Assembly: GCF_041200145.1 (NCBI RefSeq)
Contig: NZ_CP165734.1
Location: 992,001 to 1,056,000 of the forward strand
Direction of reading: 5' to 3'
DNA from: Bradyrhizobium sp. LLZ17
GTDB lineage: Bacteria > Pseudomonadota > Alphaproteobacteria > Rhizobiales > Xanthobacteraceae
Length of the DNA stretch: 64,000 bases
Part shown: piece by piece, positions 1 through 9,929 of the stretch
Layout: the number at the start of each line of letters is the position of its first letter
Position numbering within the stretch: position 1 is the first letter of the stretch
Notes under the pieces: generated by a model
The model's input: only the letters and a program-made list of their open reading frames with translations
What the model was told of the DNA's origin: nothing
Database searches by the model: none
Made by a program: the position numbers and the translations under genes

Positions 1-188
1 AGTGTATCTATTGCGGCCTGTGCCAGGAGGCCTGTCCGGTCGACGCCATCGTCGAAGGTCCGAACTTCGAGTTTGCGACCGAGACCCGCGAGGAACTGTT
101 CTATGACAAGGCCAAGCTGCTCGCCAACGGCGATCGCTGGGAACGCGAGATCGCAAAAGCGATCGAGCTCGACGCGCCGTACCGGTGA
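1..188 (+). CDS. nuoI: NADH-quinone oxidoreductase subunit I, 3' end only
   Basis: This is the last 61 residues of the ferredoxin-like complex I subunit that carries two [4Fe-4S] clusters in the peripheral arm. The frame opens at base 3 and ends with TGA at 186-188. The visible stretch begins with the second cluster motif [12 protein letters not shown], then V-D-A-I and the usual C-terminal tail ending D-A-P-Y-R. The 5' part lies outside the window. It is followed 9 bases later by nuoJ, in the standard nuo order. Confidence 0.95.
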   Translation, partial: CIYCGLCQEACPVDAIVEGPNFEFATETREELFYDKAKLLANGDRWEREIAKAIELDAPYR

Positions 189-197
189 GATGAGAGC

Positions 198-836
198 ATG
201 ATCCTTCCCGCGCTGTTCTTCTATCTGTTCGCCGCCGTCTGCGTCGCCTCGGCGGTGATGGTGATTGTCTCGCGCAATCCCGTTCACTCCGTGCTGTTCC
301 TGATCCTGGCCTTCGTCAACGCCTCCGGCCTGTTCGTGCTGATGGGTGCCGAATTCCTGGCGATGATCCTGATCGTGGTCTATGTCGGCGCGGTCGCGGT
401 GCTGTTCCTGTTCGTGATCATGATGCTCGACGTCGACTTCCTCGAGCTGCGCGAGGGCTTCATCGAGTACTTGCCGGTTGGTCTCGTGATCGGCGGCATC
501 TTCCTGTTCGAGCTGCTGCTCACCGTCGGCTTCTGGGTCATCAATCCCACCGTGAGCAAGACGATAACCGCGGCGATCCCGACCAACGTCTCCAACACCG
601 AGGCGCTCGGGCTCGTGCTCTATACCAAGTACATCCACTACTTCCAGCTTTCGGGCATGGTGCTGCTGGTCGCGATGATCGGCGCCATCGTGCTGACGCT
701 GCGCCACAAGGCGAGCGTGAAGCGGCAGGACATCAACGTTCAGAACGCGCGCACGCCGGAGATGGCGATGGCGATGCGCAAGGTGGCACCGGGGCAGGGG
801 CTTTCGGACGCCGATGCGGCGGAGTGGGTGAAATGA
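198..836 (+). CDS. nuoJ: NADH-quinone oxidoreductase subunit J
   Basis: This is a membrane subunit of the complex I proton-pumping arm (ND6 homologue), 212 residues. About five hydrophobic segments are visible. The conserved third segment, with [16 protein letters not shown], lies around residues 62-77 and forms the pi-bulge helix near the quinone chamber. The ATG follows the purine-rich GAGATGAGAGC. The C-terminal polar tail of about 40 residues is longer than in E. coli. Its stop overlaps the nuoK start (ATGA at 833-836), so the two are translationally coupled. Confidence 0.95.
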   Translation: MILPALFFYLFAAVCVASAVMVIVSRNPVHSVLFLILAFVNASGLFVLMGAEFLAMILIVVYVGAVAVLFLFVIMMLDVDFLELREGFIEYLPVGLVIGGIFLFELLLTVGFWVINPTVSKTITAAIPTNVSNTEALGLVLYTKYIHYFQLSGMVLLVAMIGAIVLTLRHKASVKRQDINVQNARTPEMAMAMRKVAPGQGLSDADAAEWVK

Positions 837-1141
837 CGGTCGGGCTCGGGCACTATCTGGCGGTCGGCGCGATCCTGTTCACGCTCGGGATCCTCGGCAT
901 CTTCCTGAACCGCAAGAACATCATCGTCATCCTGATGTCGATCGAGCTGATCCTGCTCTCGGTCAACATCAATCTGGTGGCGTTCTCGACCTTCCTCGGC
1001 GACATCGTCGGCCAGGTCTTCGCACTGCTGGTGCTGACCGTCGCTGCCGCCGAAGCCGCGATCGGTCTCGCTATCCTGGTGGTCTATTTCCGCAACCGCG
1101 GCTCGATCGCGGTTGAGGACGTCAATCTGATGAAGGGCTGA
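833..1141 (+). CDS. nuoK: NADH-quinone oxidoreductase subunit K
   Basis: This is the ND4L homologue, a 102-residue protein with three transmembrane helices. The conserved acidic residues of the membrane proton path are visible in the segments I-E-L-I-L-L-S-V-N and A-A-E-A-A-I-G-L. I take the ATG at 833, which overlaps the nuoJ stop, over the GTG at 824. It gives the usual family length and the ATGA coupling typical of the operon. Its stop lies eight bases before nuoL. Confidence 0.95.
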   Translation: MTVGLGHYLAVGAILFTLGILGIFLNRKNIIVILMSIELILLSVNINLVAFSTFLGDIVGQVFALLVLTVAAAEAAIGLAILVVYFRNRGSIAVEDVNLMKG

Positions 1142-1149
1142 GCTCAGTT

Positions 1150-3252
1150 ATGGTCCAGGCAATTGTCTTTCTGCCTCTGCTGGGCGCCATTCTCGCCGGC
1201 CTGATCGCCATTTTCGGCGCGCATGCCCGCAATCCGAGTGGCGACACGGTCGAGCATCACGATGACCATGGTCACGGTGCGCAAGCCCATGCGTCCGATA
1301 CGATCAACGAGGATGCGTCGGTCATCCACGAGACCCATCACGAGCCCGGCGATGGGCACGACGACCACCACGTCTCCGAGCCGCCGGCGGCGGGCTCGCG
1401 CGGGGCGGAGCTGATCACGACGGCGCTCTTGTTCGTGGCGGCCGCGCTGTCCTGGATGACGCTGGTCGATGTCGGCTTCAATGGCCACGACGCCCGGATC
1501 CAGCTTCTGCCCTGGATCTTCTCCGGCGACTTGCAGGTCTATTGGACGCTGCGGGTCGACACGCTGACCGCCGTGATGCTGGTGGTGGTGACGACCGTGT
1601 CCTCGCTCGTGCACCTCTATTCCATCGGCTACATGGACGAGGACCCCTACCGGCCGCGCTTCTTCGGCTATCTCTCGCTGTTCACCTTCGCCATGCTGAT
1701 GCTGGTGACCGCGGATAATCTCGTGCAGCTGTTCTTCGGCTGGGAAGGCGTGGGTCTGGCGAGCTACCTCCTGATCGGCTTCTGGTACCAGAAGCCCTCG
1801 GCGAACGCAGCGGCGATCAAGGCCTTCGTGGTCAACCGCGTCGGCGATTTCGGCTTCGCGCTCGGAATTTTCGCGATCTTCTACCTGACCAACTCGACCG
1901 ATTTCGAGACCATCTTCCACCAGGCGCCCGGCCTCACCGGCAAGACCATCGACTTCCTCGGCTGGCATGCCGATGGGCTGACCCTGACCTGCCTGCTGCT
2001 GTTCATGGGCGCGATGGGCAAGTCGGCCCAGTTCCTGCTGCACACCTGGTTGCCGGACGCGATGGAAGGCCCGACCCCGGTGTCGGCGCTGATCCATGCG
2101 GCGACCATGGTCACCGCCGGCGTCTTCATGGTGGCGCGGCTGTCGCCGCTGTTCGAGCTCGCGCCGAACGCGCAGGCCGTCGTGATGTTCTTCGGCGCCA
2201 CCACGGCGTTCTTCGCGGCGACCATCGGTCTGGTCCAGAACGACATCAAGCGCATCGTCGCCTATTCGACCTGTTCGCAGCTCGGCTACATGTTCGTGGC
2301 GATGGGGGCAGGGGCCTATTCGGTCGGCATGTTCCATCTGTTCACGCACGCCTTCTTCAAGGCGCTGCTGTTCTTGGGCTCCGGCTCCGTGATCTACGCG
2401 ATGCATCACGAGCAGGACATCCGCAACATGGGCGGCCTGTGGCGCAAGATCCCGTATACGTTCGGGGTGATGACCGTCGGTACGCTGGCGCTGACCGGTT
2501 TCCCGCTGTTCGCCGGCTACTTCTCCAAGGACGCGATCATCGAGTCCGCCTACGCCTCGCATAATCCGTTCTCGATGTACGCCTATCTGCTGACGATCGC
2601 GGCCGCCGGCCTGACCTCGTTCTACTCCTGGCGTCTGGTGTTCAAGACCTTCTTTGGCGAACCGCACGACCAGGAGCACTACGAGGCCGCGCACGAAAGC
2701 CCGATCTGGATGCTCATTCCGATCGGCGTTCTCGCGATCGGCTCGATCCTGGCCGGCTTCCCGTTCAAGGAGATCTTCACCGGGCCTCACGGCGTGGAAG
2801 AGTTCTTCCGTGAGTCCGTGAAAATGAACCCGCATATCCTCGAGGATATGGAGCACATGCCGGCGCTGCTCGGATGGCTGCCCTTTATCATGATGGTGCT
2901 GGGCTTCGTGGTGTCCTACACGTTCTACATTCGCAAGCCCTACCTCCCGGTCGAGCTCGCGAACACCCAGCCGATGCTGTACCAGTTCCTGCTCAACAAA
3001 TGGTACTTCGACGAGCTCTATGACGTCATCTTCGTTCGTCCGGCGAAGTGGATCGGGTACCAGCTCTGGAAGAAGGGCGACGGCTTCATCATCGACGGCT
3101 TGGGCCCCGACGGCATCTCGGCCCGCGTGCTGGATGTCACCCGCAACGTCGTGAAGATCCAGACCGGCTATCTCTATCACTACGCTTTCGCCATGCTGAT
3201 CGGCGCCGCCGGCCTGATCACCTGGTTCATGTTCGGCTTTGGAGGCCAGTAA
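1150..3252 (+). CDS. nuoL: NADH-quinone oxidoreductase subunit L
   Basis: This is the largest antiporter-like subunit of complex I (ND5 homologue), 700 residues against about 613 in E. coli. It has about 14-16 transmembrane helices and the long C-terminal lateral helix. The conserved antiporter core is visible in [12 protein letters not shown] (around 195-206), [20 protein letters not shown] (around 298-317) and the Y-S-T-C-S-Q-L-G-Y segment. An unusual loop of roughly 55 residues after the first helix (about residues 25-80) contains about 12 histidines and many acidic residues. The stop is directly followed by the nuoM ATG. Confidence 0.95.
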   Translation: MVQAIVFLPLLGAILAGLIAIFGAHARNPSGDTVEHHDDHGHGAQAHASDTINEDASVIHETHHEPGDGHDDHHVSEPPAAGSRGAELITTALLFVAAALSWMTLVDVGFNGHDARIQLLPWIFSGDLQVYWTLRVDTLTAVMLVVVTTVSSLVHLYSIGYMDEDPYRPRFFGYLSLFTFAMLMLVTADNLVQLFFGWEGVGLASYLLIGFWYQKPSANAAAIKAFVVNRVGDFGFALGIFAIFYLTNSTDFETIFHQAPGLTGKTIDFLGWHADGLTLTCLLLFMGAMGKSAQFLLHTWLPDAMEGPTPVSALIHAATMVTAGVFMVARLSPLFELAPNAQAVVMFFGATTAFFAATIGLVQNDIKRIVAYSTCSQLGYMFVAMGAGAYSVGMFHLFTHAFFKALLFLGSGSVIYAMHHEQDIRNMGGLWRKIPYTFGVMTVGTLALTGFPLFAGYFSKDAIIESAYASHNPFSMYAYLLTIAAAGLTSFYSWRLVFKTFFGEPHDQEHYEAAHESPIWMLIPIGVLAIGSILAGFPFKEIFTGPHGVEEFFRESVKMNPHILEDMEHMPALLGWLPFIMMVLGFVVSYTFYIRKPYLPVELANTQPMLYQFLLNKWYFDELYDVIFVRPAKWIGYQLWKKGDGFIIDGLGPDGISARVLDVTRNVVKIQTGYLYHYAFAMLIGAAGLITWFMFGFGGQ

Positions 3253-4761
3253 ATGACGACCTGGCCCATTCTATCGGTCACGACCTTCCTGCCGCTGGTC
3301 GGCGCGCTGATCGTTTATCTCAGCCGCGGCGATGACGAGGCCGCCCGGCGCAACTCGCGCTGGATCGCGCTGTGGACCACGCTGATCACTTTCGCCGTCT
3401 CGGTGCTGCTGGTGCTGCGCTTCGATCCGTCCAATGCGGACTTCCAGTTCGTCGAGAAGGCGAACTGGCTTGCCACCGGCATCACCTACCACATGGGCGT
3501 GGACGGCATTTCGCTGCCGCTGGTGATCCTGACCACCGCGATCATGCCGTTCTGCATCATCGCGAGCTGGAAGGCGATCACGAACCGCGTCCGCGAATAC
3601 ATGATGGCGTTCCTGATCCTGGAAACGCTGATGATCGGCACCTTCTCGGCGCTCGATCTCGTGCTGTTCTACCTGTTCTTCGAAGGCGGCCTGATCCCGA
3701 TGTTCCTGATCATCGGCGTCTGGGGCGGCCCGCGCCGGGTCTACGCATCGTTCAAGTTCTTCCTCTACACGCTGCTCGGCTCGGTCCTGATGCTGCTCGC
3801 CATCATGGCGCTGTACTGGAATGGCGGCACCACCGACATCCCGACCCTGATGCACACTGCCGTGCCGCGGTCCTTGCAGACCTGGGCCTGGCTGGCCTTC
3901 TTTGCGTCCTTCGCGGTGAAGATGCCGATGTGGCCGGTGCACACCTGGCTCCCCGACGCGCACGTCGAGGCGCCGACCGCGGGCTCAGTGGTGCTGGCCG
4001 CGATCCTGCTGAAGATGGGCGGCTACGGCTTCCTGCGCTTCTCGCTGCCGATGTTCCCGCTGGCCTCGCATGACTTCGCGCCGCTGATCTTCACGCTCTC
4101 GGCCATCGCCATCATCTACACCTCGCTGGTGGCCTTGATGCAGGAGGACATGAAGAAGCTGATCGCCTATTCCTCCGTGGCGCATATGGGCTTCGTCACC
4201 ATGGGAATCTTCGCCGGCACCATGCAGGGTGTCGCCGGTGGCGTGTTCCAGATGATTTCGCACGGCATCGTCTCCGGCGCGCTGTTCCTCTGCGTCGGCA
4301 TCGTCTACGACCGCATGCACACCCGCGAGATCGCGGCCTATGGCGGCCTCGTCAACCGGATGCCGCTCTACGCGCTGACCTTCATGGTCTTCACCATGGC
4401 CAATGTCGGTCTGCCCGGCACCTCCGGCTTCGTCGGCGAGTTCATGACGCTGCTCGGCACCTTTAAGGTCTCGATCTCGACCGCGTTCTTCGCCACCTTC
4501 GGTGTCATCCTGTCGGCCTGCTACGCGCTGTGGCTCTACCGCAAGGTCGTGTTCGGCGCGCTGATGAAGCCGTCGCTGGCGAGCATCAAGGACCTCACCT
4601 TCCGCGAGGGCCTGATACTGTTTCCGCTGATCGCGCTGACGATCCTGTTCGGCGTCTATCCGAAGCCGGTGCTCGACATGTCGGCGGCCTCGGTCCAGCA
4701 ACTCGTCAACAACTACAACACCGCTGTGACGGCCGTGAAGGCCGCCGCACTGCTCCAGTGA
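3253..4761 (+). CDS. nuoM: NADH-quinone oxidoreductase subunit M
   Basis: This is an antiporter-like subunit of the complex I membrane arm (ND4 homologue), 502 residues and about 14 helices. Diagnostic stretches are [13 protein letters not shown] (the helix 5 glutamate) and [20 protein letters not shown], with the conserved helix 7-8 loop. The ATG begins on the base after the nuoL stop, with GGAGGC inside the end of nuoL serving as the ribosome site. Length and order match the family exactly. Confidence 0.96.
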   Translation: MTTWPILSVTTFLPLVGALIVYLSRGDDEAARRNSRWIALWTTLITFAVSVLLVLRFDPSNADFQFVEKANWLATGITYHMGVDGISLPLVILTTAIMPFCIIASWKAITNRVREYMMAFLILETLMIGTFSALDLVLFYLFFEGGLIPMFLIIGVWGGPRRVYASFKFFLYTLLGSVLMLLAIMALYWNGGTTDIPTLMHTAVPRSLQTWAWLAFFASFAVKMPMWPVHTWLPDAHVEAPTAGSVVLAAILLKMGGYGFLRFSLPMFPLASHDFAPLIFTLSAIAIIYTSLVALMQEDMKKLIAYSSVAHMGFVTMGIFAGTMQGVAGGVFQMISHGIVSGALFLCVGIVYDRMHTREIAAYGGLVNRMPLYALTFMVFTMANVGLPGTSGFVGEFMTLLGTFKVSISTAFFATFGVILSACYALWLYRKVVFGALMKPSLASIKDLTFREGLILFPLIALTILFGVYPKPVLDMSAASVQQLVNNYNTAVTAVKAAALLQ

Positions 4762-4783
4762 GCGGGCAGGTCAGGATATCGCC

Positions 4784-6220
4784 ATGAGCTTTTCGACTGC
4801 AGGTTATCAACTGGCGCCGGTGCTGCCCGAGCTCGTGCTCGCGGTCGGCGCCATGGCGCTTCTGATGCTCGGGGCCTATCGCGGGCAGGGCGCCACCAAG
4901 ACGGTCACGACGCTGGCGGTCCTGCTCCTGATCCTGGTCGGCGTGCTCGAATATCTGCTGCCCGCGGGCAAGCAGGTCACGTTCGGCGGCAGCTTCATCG
5001 TTGACGATTTCGCGCGCTTCATGAAGATCCTGGCCCTGATCGGCTCGGCGGTGACGCTGGTGCTGTCGACGGAATTCCTGTCCGATCCGTCGCGCCGCAT
5101 TTTCGAATATGCGATCCTGGTGCTGCTCTCGACGCTCGGCATGATGGTGCTGATCTCGGCCGGCGATCTGATCTCGCTCTATCTCGGCCTCGAGCTGATG
5201 TCGCTCGCGCTCTACGTCGTGGCGGCCTCGAACCGCGACAACGCCAAGTCGACCGAAGCCGGCCTGAAGTATTTCGTGCTGGGCGCACTGTCCTCGGGCA
5301 TGCTGCTCTACGGCGCCTCGTTGGTCTACGGCTTCACCGGCACGATCAGCTTCGCCGGGATCGCGACGGCGGCGACGGCCGCGAATGTCGGTCTGGTGTT
5401 CGGCCTCGTCTTCCTGCTCGCCGGCCTCTGCTTCAAGGTTTCGGCGGTGCCGTTCCACATGTGGACGCCTGATGTCTACGAGGGCGCGCCGACCCCGGTG
5501 ACCGCGTTCTTCGCCTCCGCGCCCAAGGTCGCCGCGCTCGCGGTCTTCACCCGCGTCACGCTGACCGCATTCCCGGGCATTGTCTCGCAGTGGCAGCAGA
5601 TCCTGGTGTTCGTGGCGATCGCCTCGATGGTGCTCGGCTCGTTCGCAGCGATCGGCCAGAGCAACATCAAGCGTCTGATGGCCTATTCCTCGATCGGCCA
5701 TATGGGCTTTGCCCTGGTCGGTCTCGCCGCCGGCACGGTCGAAGGCGCGCAGGGCGTGCTGATGTACATCGTGATCTATGTCGCGATGACGCTCGGCTCG
5801 TTCTCGATCATCCTCGCGATGCGGCGCAACGGCCAGGCCGTGGAGCAGATCAGCGATTTCGCCGGTCTGTCACGCACCAATCCGCTGCTCGCCTTCATGT
5901 TCGCGATGCTGCTGTTCTCGCTCGCCGGCATTCCGCCGCTCGCCGGCTTCTTCGCCAAATGGTACGTGTTCGTCGCCGCCATCAAGGCCAACCTGTTCAC
6001 GCTCGCTGTGGTGGGCGTACTCTCCAGCGTCGTCGGCGCCTACTATTATCTCGCCATCGTCAAGACGATGTATTTCGACGAGCCGGCCGGCCAGGTCGAT
6101 CCTGTCAGAGTCGAGGTGAAGACGGTGCTGGCGGTCGCAGGCTTGTTCAACATTCTCTTCGCGGTGTTTGCGGGCCCGGTGGTAAGCGTGGCCTCCGCCG
6201 CCGCAAAGTCGTTGTTCTAG
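4784..6220 (+). CDS. nuoN: NADH-quinone oxidoreductase subunit N
   Basis: This is the third antiporter-like subunit (ND2 homologue), 478 residues. Visible family signatures are [16 protein letters not shown] near residue 130, [20 protein letters not shown] around 220-240, and [10 protein letters not shown]. It is the last nuo gene. birA starts two bases after its stop, so birA and rnj are probably on the same transcript, as commonly seen in Rhizobiales. Confidence 0.96.
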   Translation: MSFSTAGYQLAPVLPELVLAVGAMALLMLGAYRGQGATKTVTTLAVLLLILVGVLEYLLPAGKQVTFGGSFIVDDFARFMKILALIGSAVTLVLSTEFLSDPSRRIFEYAILVLLSTLGMMVLISAGDLISLYLGLELMSLALYVVAASNRDNAKSTEAGLKYFVLGALSSGMLLYGASLVYGFTGTISFAGIATAATAANVGLVFGLVFLLAGLCFKVSAVPFHMWTPDVYEGAPTPVTAFFASAPKVAALAVFTRVTLTAFPGIVSQWQQILVFVAIASMVLGSFAAIGQSNIKRLMAYSSIGHMGFALVGLAAGTVEGAQGVLMYIVIYVAMTLGSFSIILAMRRNGQAVEQISDFAGLSRTNPLLAFMFAMLLFSLAGIPPLAGFFAKWYVFVAAIKANLFTLAVVGVLSSVVGAYYYLAIVKTMYFDEPAGQVDPVRVEVKTVLAVAGLFNILFAVFAGPVVSVASAAAKSLF

Positions 6221-6221
6221 G

Positions 6222-7028
6222 ATGGGCTTCGCGCTCGGTCCTCGCGCTCTGTCGGCGGGCTACAAGCTCGCAGCCTTGGAGCGGACCGGCTCGACCAATA
6301 CCGACGCGATCGAGAGCGCACGCGCCGGCGAACGCGGGCCGATCTGGTTCGTCACGTCTGAGCAGACCGCCGGCCGCGGCCGGCGCCAGCGCGCCTGGAT
6401 CGCGCCGCGGGGCAATCTGGCGGCCACCGTCCTCGAATTCGTCGACGTCGCTCCCGCGGTTGCCGCCACGATCGGTTTCGCAGCCGGGCTGGCGGAAGAG
6501 GCCGCGCTGGAAAAGGTCAGCCTCGAAGCCGCGCTACGGCTTGGTCCTGACCGGCCCCGATACGCCCTGAAATGGCCGAATGACGTCCTCGCGAACGGCA
6601 GGAAGCTGGTCGGCATCGGGCTCGAGGCCGAAGCCATCGGCGATCGCCTTGCCGTCGTCGTCGGCATCGGCACCAACGTCGTGGCGGCGCCGGAGGGCAC
6701 GCCGACGCCGGCGGTGTCGCTCGCGGCGCTCGGCGTGCAGATCAGCGCGGAGGAGCTGTTTTCAGTGCTGTCGGACGCCTGGGTGGAATTCCGCGGCATC
6801 TGGGACAATGGTCGCGGCTTCGCGGAGATCCGCCGGCTGTGGCTGGAGCGCGCCGCCGGTCTCGGCGAGCGGGTTGCGATCAACACGGGAGCGACGACGC
6901 TGGAAGGCATTTTCGACACGATCGACGACACTGGTTGCCTGATCGTCCGCACCGCTGACGGCCGACGCCTGCCGGTGGCGGCCGGCGAGGTGTTCTTCGG
7001 CTCGGCCGCCTCCGTGGGAGCTGCGTGA
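6222..7028 (+). CDS. birA: biotin--[acetyl-CoA-carboxylase] ligase
   Basis: This enzyme activates biotin with ATP and transfers it to the lysine of biotin carboxyl carrier proteins. The protein has 268 residues and is a class I ligase: catalytic domain plus a small C-terminal SH3-like domain, with no N-terminal DNA-binding domain, so it should not repress transcription. Key motifs are T-A-G-R-G-R-R-Q-R-A-W (biotinyl-AMP loop), K-W-P-N-D-V-L and K-L-V-G-I-G-L-E. The stop overlaps the start of rnj (TGATG). Placement after nuoN is the normal alphaproteobacterial arrangement. Confidence 0.93.
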   Translation: MGFALGPRALSAGYKLAALERTGSTNTDAIESARAGERGPIWFVTSEQTAGRGRRQRAWIAPRGNLAATVLEFVDVAPAVAATIGFAAGLAEEAALEKVSLEAALRLGPDRPRYALKWPNDVLANGRKLVGIGLEAEAIGDRLAVVVGIGTNVVAAPEGTPTPAVSLAALGVQISAEELFSVLSDAWVEFRGIWDNGRGFAEIRRLWLERAAGLGERVAINTGATTLEGIFDTIDDTGCLIVRTADGRRLPVAAGEVFFGSAASVGAA

Positions 7029-8689
7029 TGGCGAAGTCTGACGAACTGGTCTTTGCGCCGCTCGGCGGTGTCGGCGAGATCGGCATGAACCTGTCGATCT
7101 ACGGCCTCGGCAACCGCCAGCAGCGCGCCTGGCTCGCGATCGACCTCGGCGTCTCCTTCGGCGACGAGGAGCATTTGCCGGGCATCGACCTGATCATGCC
7201 CGACATCAGCTTCCTGGAGAAGGAGCGCAAGAACCTGATGGGCCTAGTGCTGACCCACGCCCATGAGGACCATTTCGGCGCCATCATCGACCTCTGGCCG
7301 AAGCTGAAATGCCCGATCTATGCGACGCAGTTCAGCGCCGCGCTGTTCGAGGCCAAATGCGCCGCCGAGCGCAACGCGCCGAAGATCCCGGTGACGGTGG
7401 TGCCGTCGGGCGGGCGCATCGATGTCGGTCCGTTCAACGTCGAGTTCATCCCAGTCGCGCATTCGATTCCGGAATCGCATGCGCTGGCGATCCACACCGA
7501 GATCGGCACGGTCTTGCACACCGGCGACTGGAAGATCGATCCGACGCCGATCATCGGCCGGCCGACCGACGAAAAGCGGCTGCGCGAACTCGGCGATGAG
7601 GGCGTGCTCGCCCTGATCGGCGATTCCACCAATGCCGTGCGCGACGGCCGCTCGCCGTCCGAATCCGAAGTCGCCAAGACCATCGCCACCCTGGTCAAGG
7701 CCGCCAAGGGCCGTGTCGCCGTGACGACCTTCGCCTCCAACGTCGCGCGTATCAAGGCGGTCGCGGACGCCGCCAGGGCCGCCGACCGCGAAGTCGTCGT
7801 GGTCGGACGGGCGATGGAGCGCGTGTCGCAGGTCGCGCGCGAGACCGGTTATCTCGACGGCGTCCAGAGCTTCCGTTCGACCGACGTCTACGGCCATCTG
7901 CCGCAGGACAAGGTGCTGGCGCTCTGCACCGGCAGCCAGGGCGAGGCCCGCGCGGCGCTGGCGCGCATCGCCAATGACGACCACCCCGAGATCACGCTCA
8001 ATCGCGGCGACTGCGTGATCTTCTCCTCGCGCACTATCCCCGGCAACGAGAAGGCGGTCGGCTCGATCATCAATAATCTGATCCTGCAGGGGGTCGAGGT
8101 CATCACCGACCGCGACCATCTGGTCCACGTCTCCGGCCATCCCCGCCGCGACGAATTGCGCGACATGATCGGCTGGGTCAGGCCACAGCTCCTGATCCCC
8201 GTCCACGGCGAGGCCCTGCATCTGCACGAGCATGCCAAGCTCGCGCGGGCCGCCGGCGTGCCGCGCGTGCTGGTGGTCCGCAACGGCGACCTGATCAAGC
8301 TCGGCCCCGGCGATCCCGGCATTATCGGCGAACTGCCGTCCGGCCGTCTCTACAAGGACGGCTCGATCCTGGAGGATTCCAAGTCGCGCGCGGTGATCGA
8401 GCGGCGCCGGATGGCGTTTTCCGGCTGCGCCTTCATCGCCGTCGCCATGACCGCGCAGGGCGAGCTCGCCGACGATCCCGAAGTGGATCTGGTCGGAATC
8501 CCCGAGAAGAACCGGGCGGGCGAACCCTTCGACGACCTGGTTTTCGATGCGGTCATGTCCACGATCGAGGGCCTGCCAAAGGCCCGCCGCCGCGATCCCG
8601 ATGCGCTGGCGGAGTCGGTCCGGCGCGCGGTGCGGGCCGTCATCAACGAACATTGGGGCAAAAGCCCCCCTGTCTGGTCCATGTCCTGA
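7028..8689 (+). CDS. rnj: ribonuclease J (MBL-fold RNase)
   Basis: This is a metallo-beta-lactamase and beta-CASP fold ribonuclease with 5'-3' exonuclease and endonuclease activity in RNA maturation and decay. It has 553 residues from the ATG at 7028. A GTG at 7025 is an alternative start. The zinc motif H-A-H-E-D-H lies at residues 77-82, followed by H-T-G-D-W-K-I-D and the later H-V-S-G-H-P-R-R-D-E-L. It overlaps the birA stop. The family is general in Rhizobiales, where it works alongside RNase E. Confidence 0.94.
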   Translation: MAKSDELVFAPLGGVGEIGMNLSIYGLGNRQQRAWLAIDLGVSFGDEEHLPGIDLIMPDISFLEKERKNLMGLVLTHAHEDHFGAIIDLWPKLKCPIYATQFSAALFEAKCAAERNAPKIPVTVVPSGGRIDVGPFNVEFIPVAHSIPESHALAIHTEIGTVLHTGDWKIDPTPIIGRPTDEKRLRELGDEGVLALIGDSTNAVRDGRSPSESEVAKTIATLVKAAKGRVAVTTFASNVARIKAVADAARAADREVVVVGRAMERVSQVARETGYLDGVQSFRSTDVYGHLPQDKVLALCTGSQGEARAALARIANDDHPEITLNRGDCVIFSSRTIPGNEKAVGSIINNLILQGVEVITDRDHLVHVSGHPRRDELRDMIGWVRPQLLIPVHGEALHLHEHAKLARAAGVPRVLVVRNGDLIKLGPGDPGIIGELPSGRLYKDGSILEDSKSRAVIERRRMAFSGCAFIAVAMTAQGELADDPEVDLVGIPEKNRAGEPFDDLVFDAVMSTIEGLPKARRRDPDALAESVRRAVRAVINEHWGKSPPVWSMS

Positions 8690-8703
8690 CAGTCTAATTT
8701 GGG

Positions 8704-8747
8704 CATGATCTTTTAGGAAAACCGCTTCACACTTTTCCGGATCATGA
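8704..8747. repeat. short palindromic intergenic repeat with CATGATC/GATCATG ends
   Basis: This 44-base element sits between rnj and the epimerase gene. Its ends, CATGATC and GATCATG, are inverted copies, and the middle holds the motif AACCGCTTC. A diverged copy lies at 58329-58393, with the shared core CGCATGATCTTTT and ACCGCTTC. I recognise this as a dispersed repeat type of Bradyrhizobium intergenic regions. It could fold as a hairpin in RNA, but it lacks the U tract of a terminator. Confidence 0.7.
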
Positions 8748-8764
8748 ACTAACGGGAGAGAAAC

Positions 8765-9169
8765 ATGCTGGGCCGGCTCAACCATGTCGCGATCGCGACC
8801 AAGGACGCCGTCAAGGCGGCCAGGATCTACGGCGCCGCGTTCGGCGCGCAGATCTCGGAGGCGGTCGGACTGCCCGGGCACGGCGTCACCACCGTGTTCG
8901 CGACGCTGCCCAACACCAAGATCGAGTTCATCGAGCCGCTCGGCGAGGGCTCGCCGATCGCGAAATTCCTCGAGCGCAATGCCGACGGCGGCATCCACCA
9001 CATCTGCTACGAAGTCGTCGACATCATCGCCTCGCGCGACACGCTGGTGAAGGAGGGCGCCCGGGTGCTCGGCGACGGCGTGCCGAAGATCGGCGCCCAC
9101 GGCAAGCCGGTGCTGTTCCTGCATCCGAAGGATTTTTCGGGCGCGCTGGTCGAAATCGAGCAGGCGTAG
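8765..9169 (+). CDS. mce: methylmalonyl-CoA epimerase
   Basis: This enzyme interconverts (2R)- and (2S)-methylmalonyl-CoA in propionyl-CoA use. It has 134 residues with a vicinal oxygen chelate fold. Metal ligands are expected at the N-terminal histidine in L-N-H-V-A-I-A-T, in G-G-I-H-H-I-C-Y-E-V and at a glutamate near the C terminus (L-V-E-I-E). The ATG is preceded by GGGAGAGAAAC. It is followed nine bases later by the DUF1467 gene, a pairing usual in alphaproteobacteria. Confidence 0.93.
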   Translation: MLGRLNHVAIATKDAVKAARIYGAAFGAQISEAVGLPGHGVTTVFATLPNTKIEFIEPLGEGSPIAKFLERNADGGIHHICYEVVDIIASRDTLVKEGARVLGDGVPKIGAHGKPVLFLHPKDFSGALVEIEQA

Positions 9170-9178
9170 GGCCGAACC

Positions 9179-9454
9179 ATGGCCTATCAAATCTCGACCG
9201 GTCTCGCGATCTACTTCGTCATCTGGTGGATCGCACTGTTCCTGACGCTGCCGTTCGGCGTGCGCAGCCTGCACGAGGACGGCGGTGGCGCGCCCGGCAC
9301 CGATCCCGGCGCCCCGATCCTGACCGGCATGCGGCAGAAGCTGATCTGGACCACGATCATCTCGGCGGTCATCTTCGCGCTCGGCATGGCGGCCTATCAG
9401 GCCGGATATCTCCAGATCGAACGCTTGTCGAAATTGATGGGCATGCCGTTCTAG
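9179..9454 (+). CDS. DUF1467 family small membrane protein
   Basis: This is a 91-residue protein with two predicted transmembrane helices (about 8-26 and 57-78). The typical DUF1467 start Y-F-V-I-W-W-I-A-L-F-L-T-L-P-F-G-V-R-S is followed by a short polar loop rich in glycine and aspartate. Its function is not known. In many alphaproteobacteria this gene lies directly before proS. Here the next core gene, proS, is about 25.6 kb away, so this marks the left border of the accessory block. Confidence 0.9.
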   Translation: MAYQISTGLAIYFVIWWIALFLTLPFGVRSLHEDGGGAPGTDPGAPILTGMRQKLIWTTIISAVIFALGMAAYQAGYLQIERLSKLMGMPF

Positions 9455-9540
9455 CGGCGTGATCCGACGAGAGACGAGGATTGTTGACCAAGCTCGCGAT
9501 GACGCCGGAGATGCTTCGCATACCGAATCGAAGTGGGGGG

Positions 9541-9894
9541 ATGCAAATGACCTTTCAGAAAATCGTCGTCGCGCTTCTGGTGCTGATCGTCGCCGGGCTT
9601 GGCGGCATCGGCTATTTCGAGTGGCGGATGGCGGCGCAGGTGCGGACGCTGAAGGCGTTCGTCGAGGGCTATGTCTTCAGCGACGCGGTGATGGCCTGCG
9701 AGCGGGCGCAGAGCTCGACGCCGTTCAAATGGAACGGCGGCAAGAGCACCTCGGTCATCGGGCTGAACTCGGTCAAGGCCGACAAATACACGGTCAGCGC
9801 CAGCTACACGCTGGTGGCGGACAACGTCTATTGCGATTACGATCCGATCAAAAGAAAGGCCGAGATCGGCTCGAGCTTCCTGGAGCGGGAGTAG
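9541..9894 (+). CDS. hypothetical membrane-anchored protein
   Basis: This is a 117-residue protein that I do not recognise. The chosen start is the ATG at 9541 (M-Q-M-T-F-Q-K-I). The frame is also open from a TTG at 9481, but that part looks non-coding. A single hydrophobic segment (about residues 8-26) acts as a signal or anchor. The rest has two cysteines that could pair (in M-A-C-E-R and V-Y-C-D-Y-D) and the polar segment F-K-W-N-G-G-K-S. It probably faces the periplasm. mtnK begins 35 bases downstream. Confidence 0.65.
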   Translation: MQMTFQKIVVALLVLIVAGLGGIGYFEWRMAAQVRTLKAFVEGYVFSDAVMACERAQSSTPFKWNGGKSTSVIGLNSVKADKYTVSASYTLVADNVYCDYDPIKRKAEIGSSFLERE

Positions 9895-9929
9895 CGATCC
9901 GGCCGTACCAAGCATGGAACGGGATCGTC

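Noticed and set aside
1144..3180. Long open frame of 678 codons on the minus strand within nuoL
   Set aside because: It is the antisense of a well-identified gene; its composition (Arg, His, Asp, Glu-rich) is the usual shadow in high-GC DNA.
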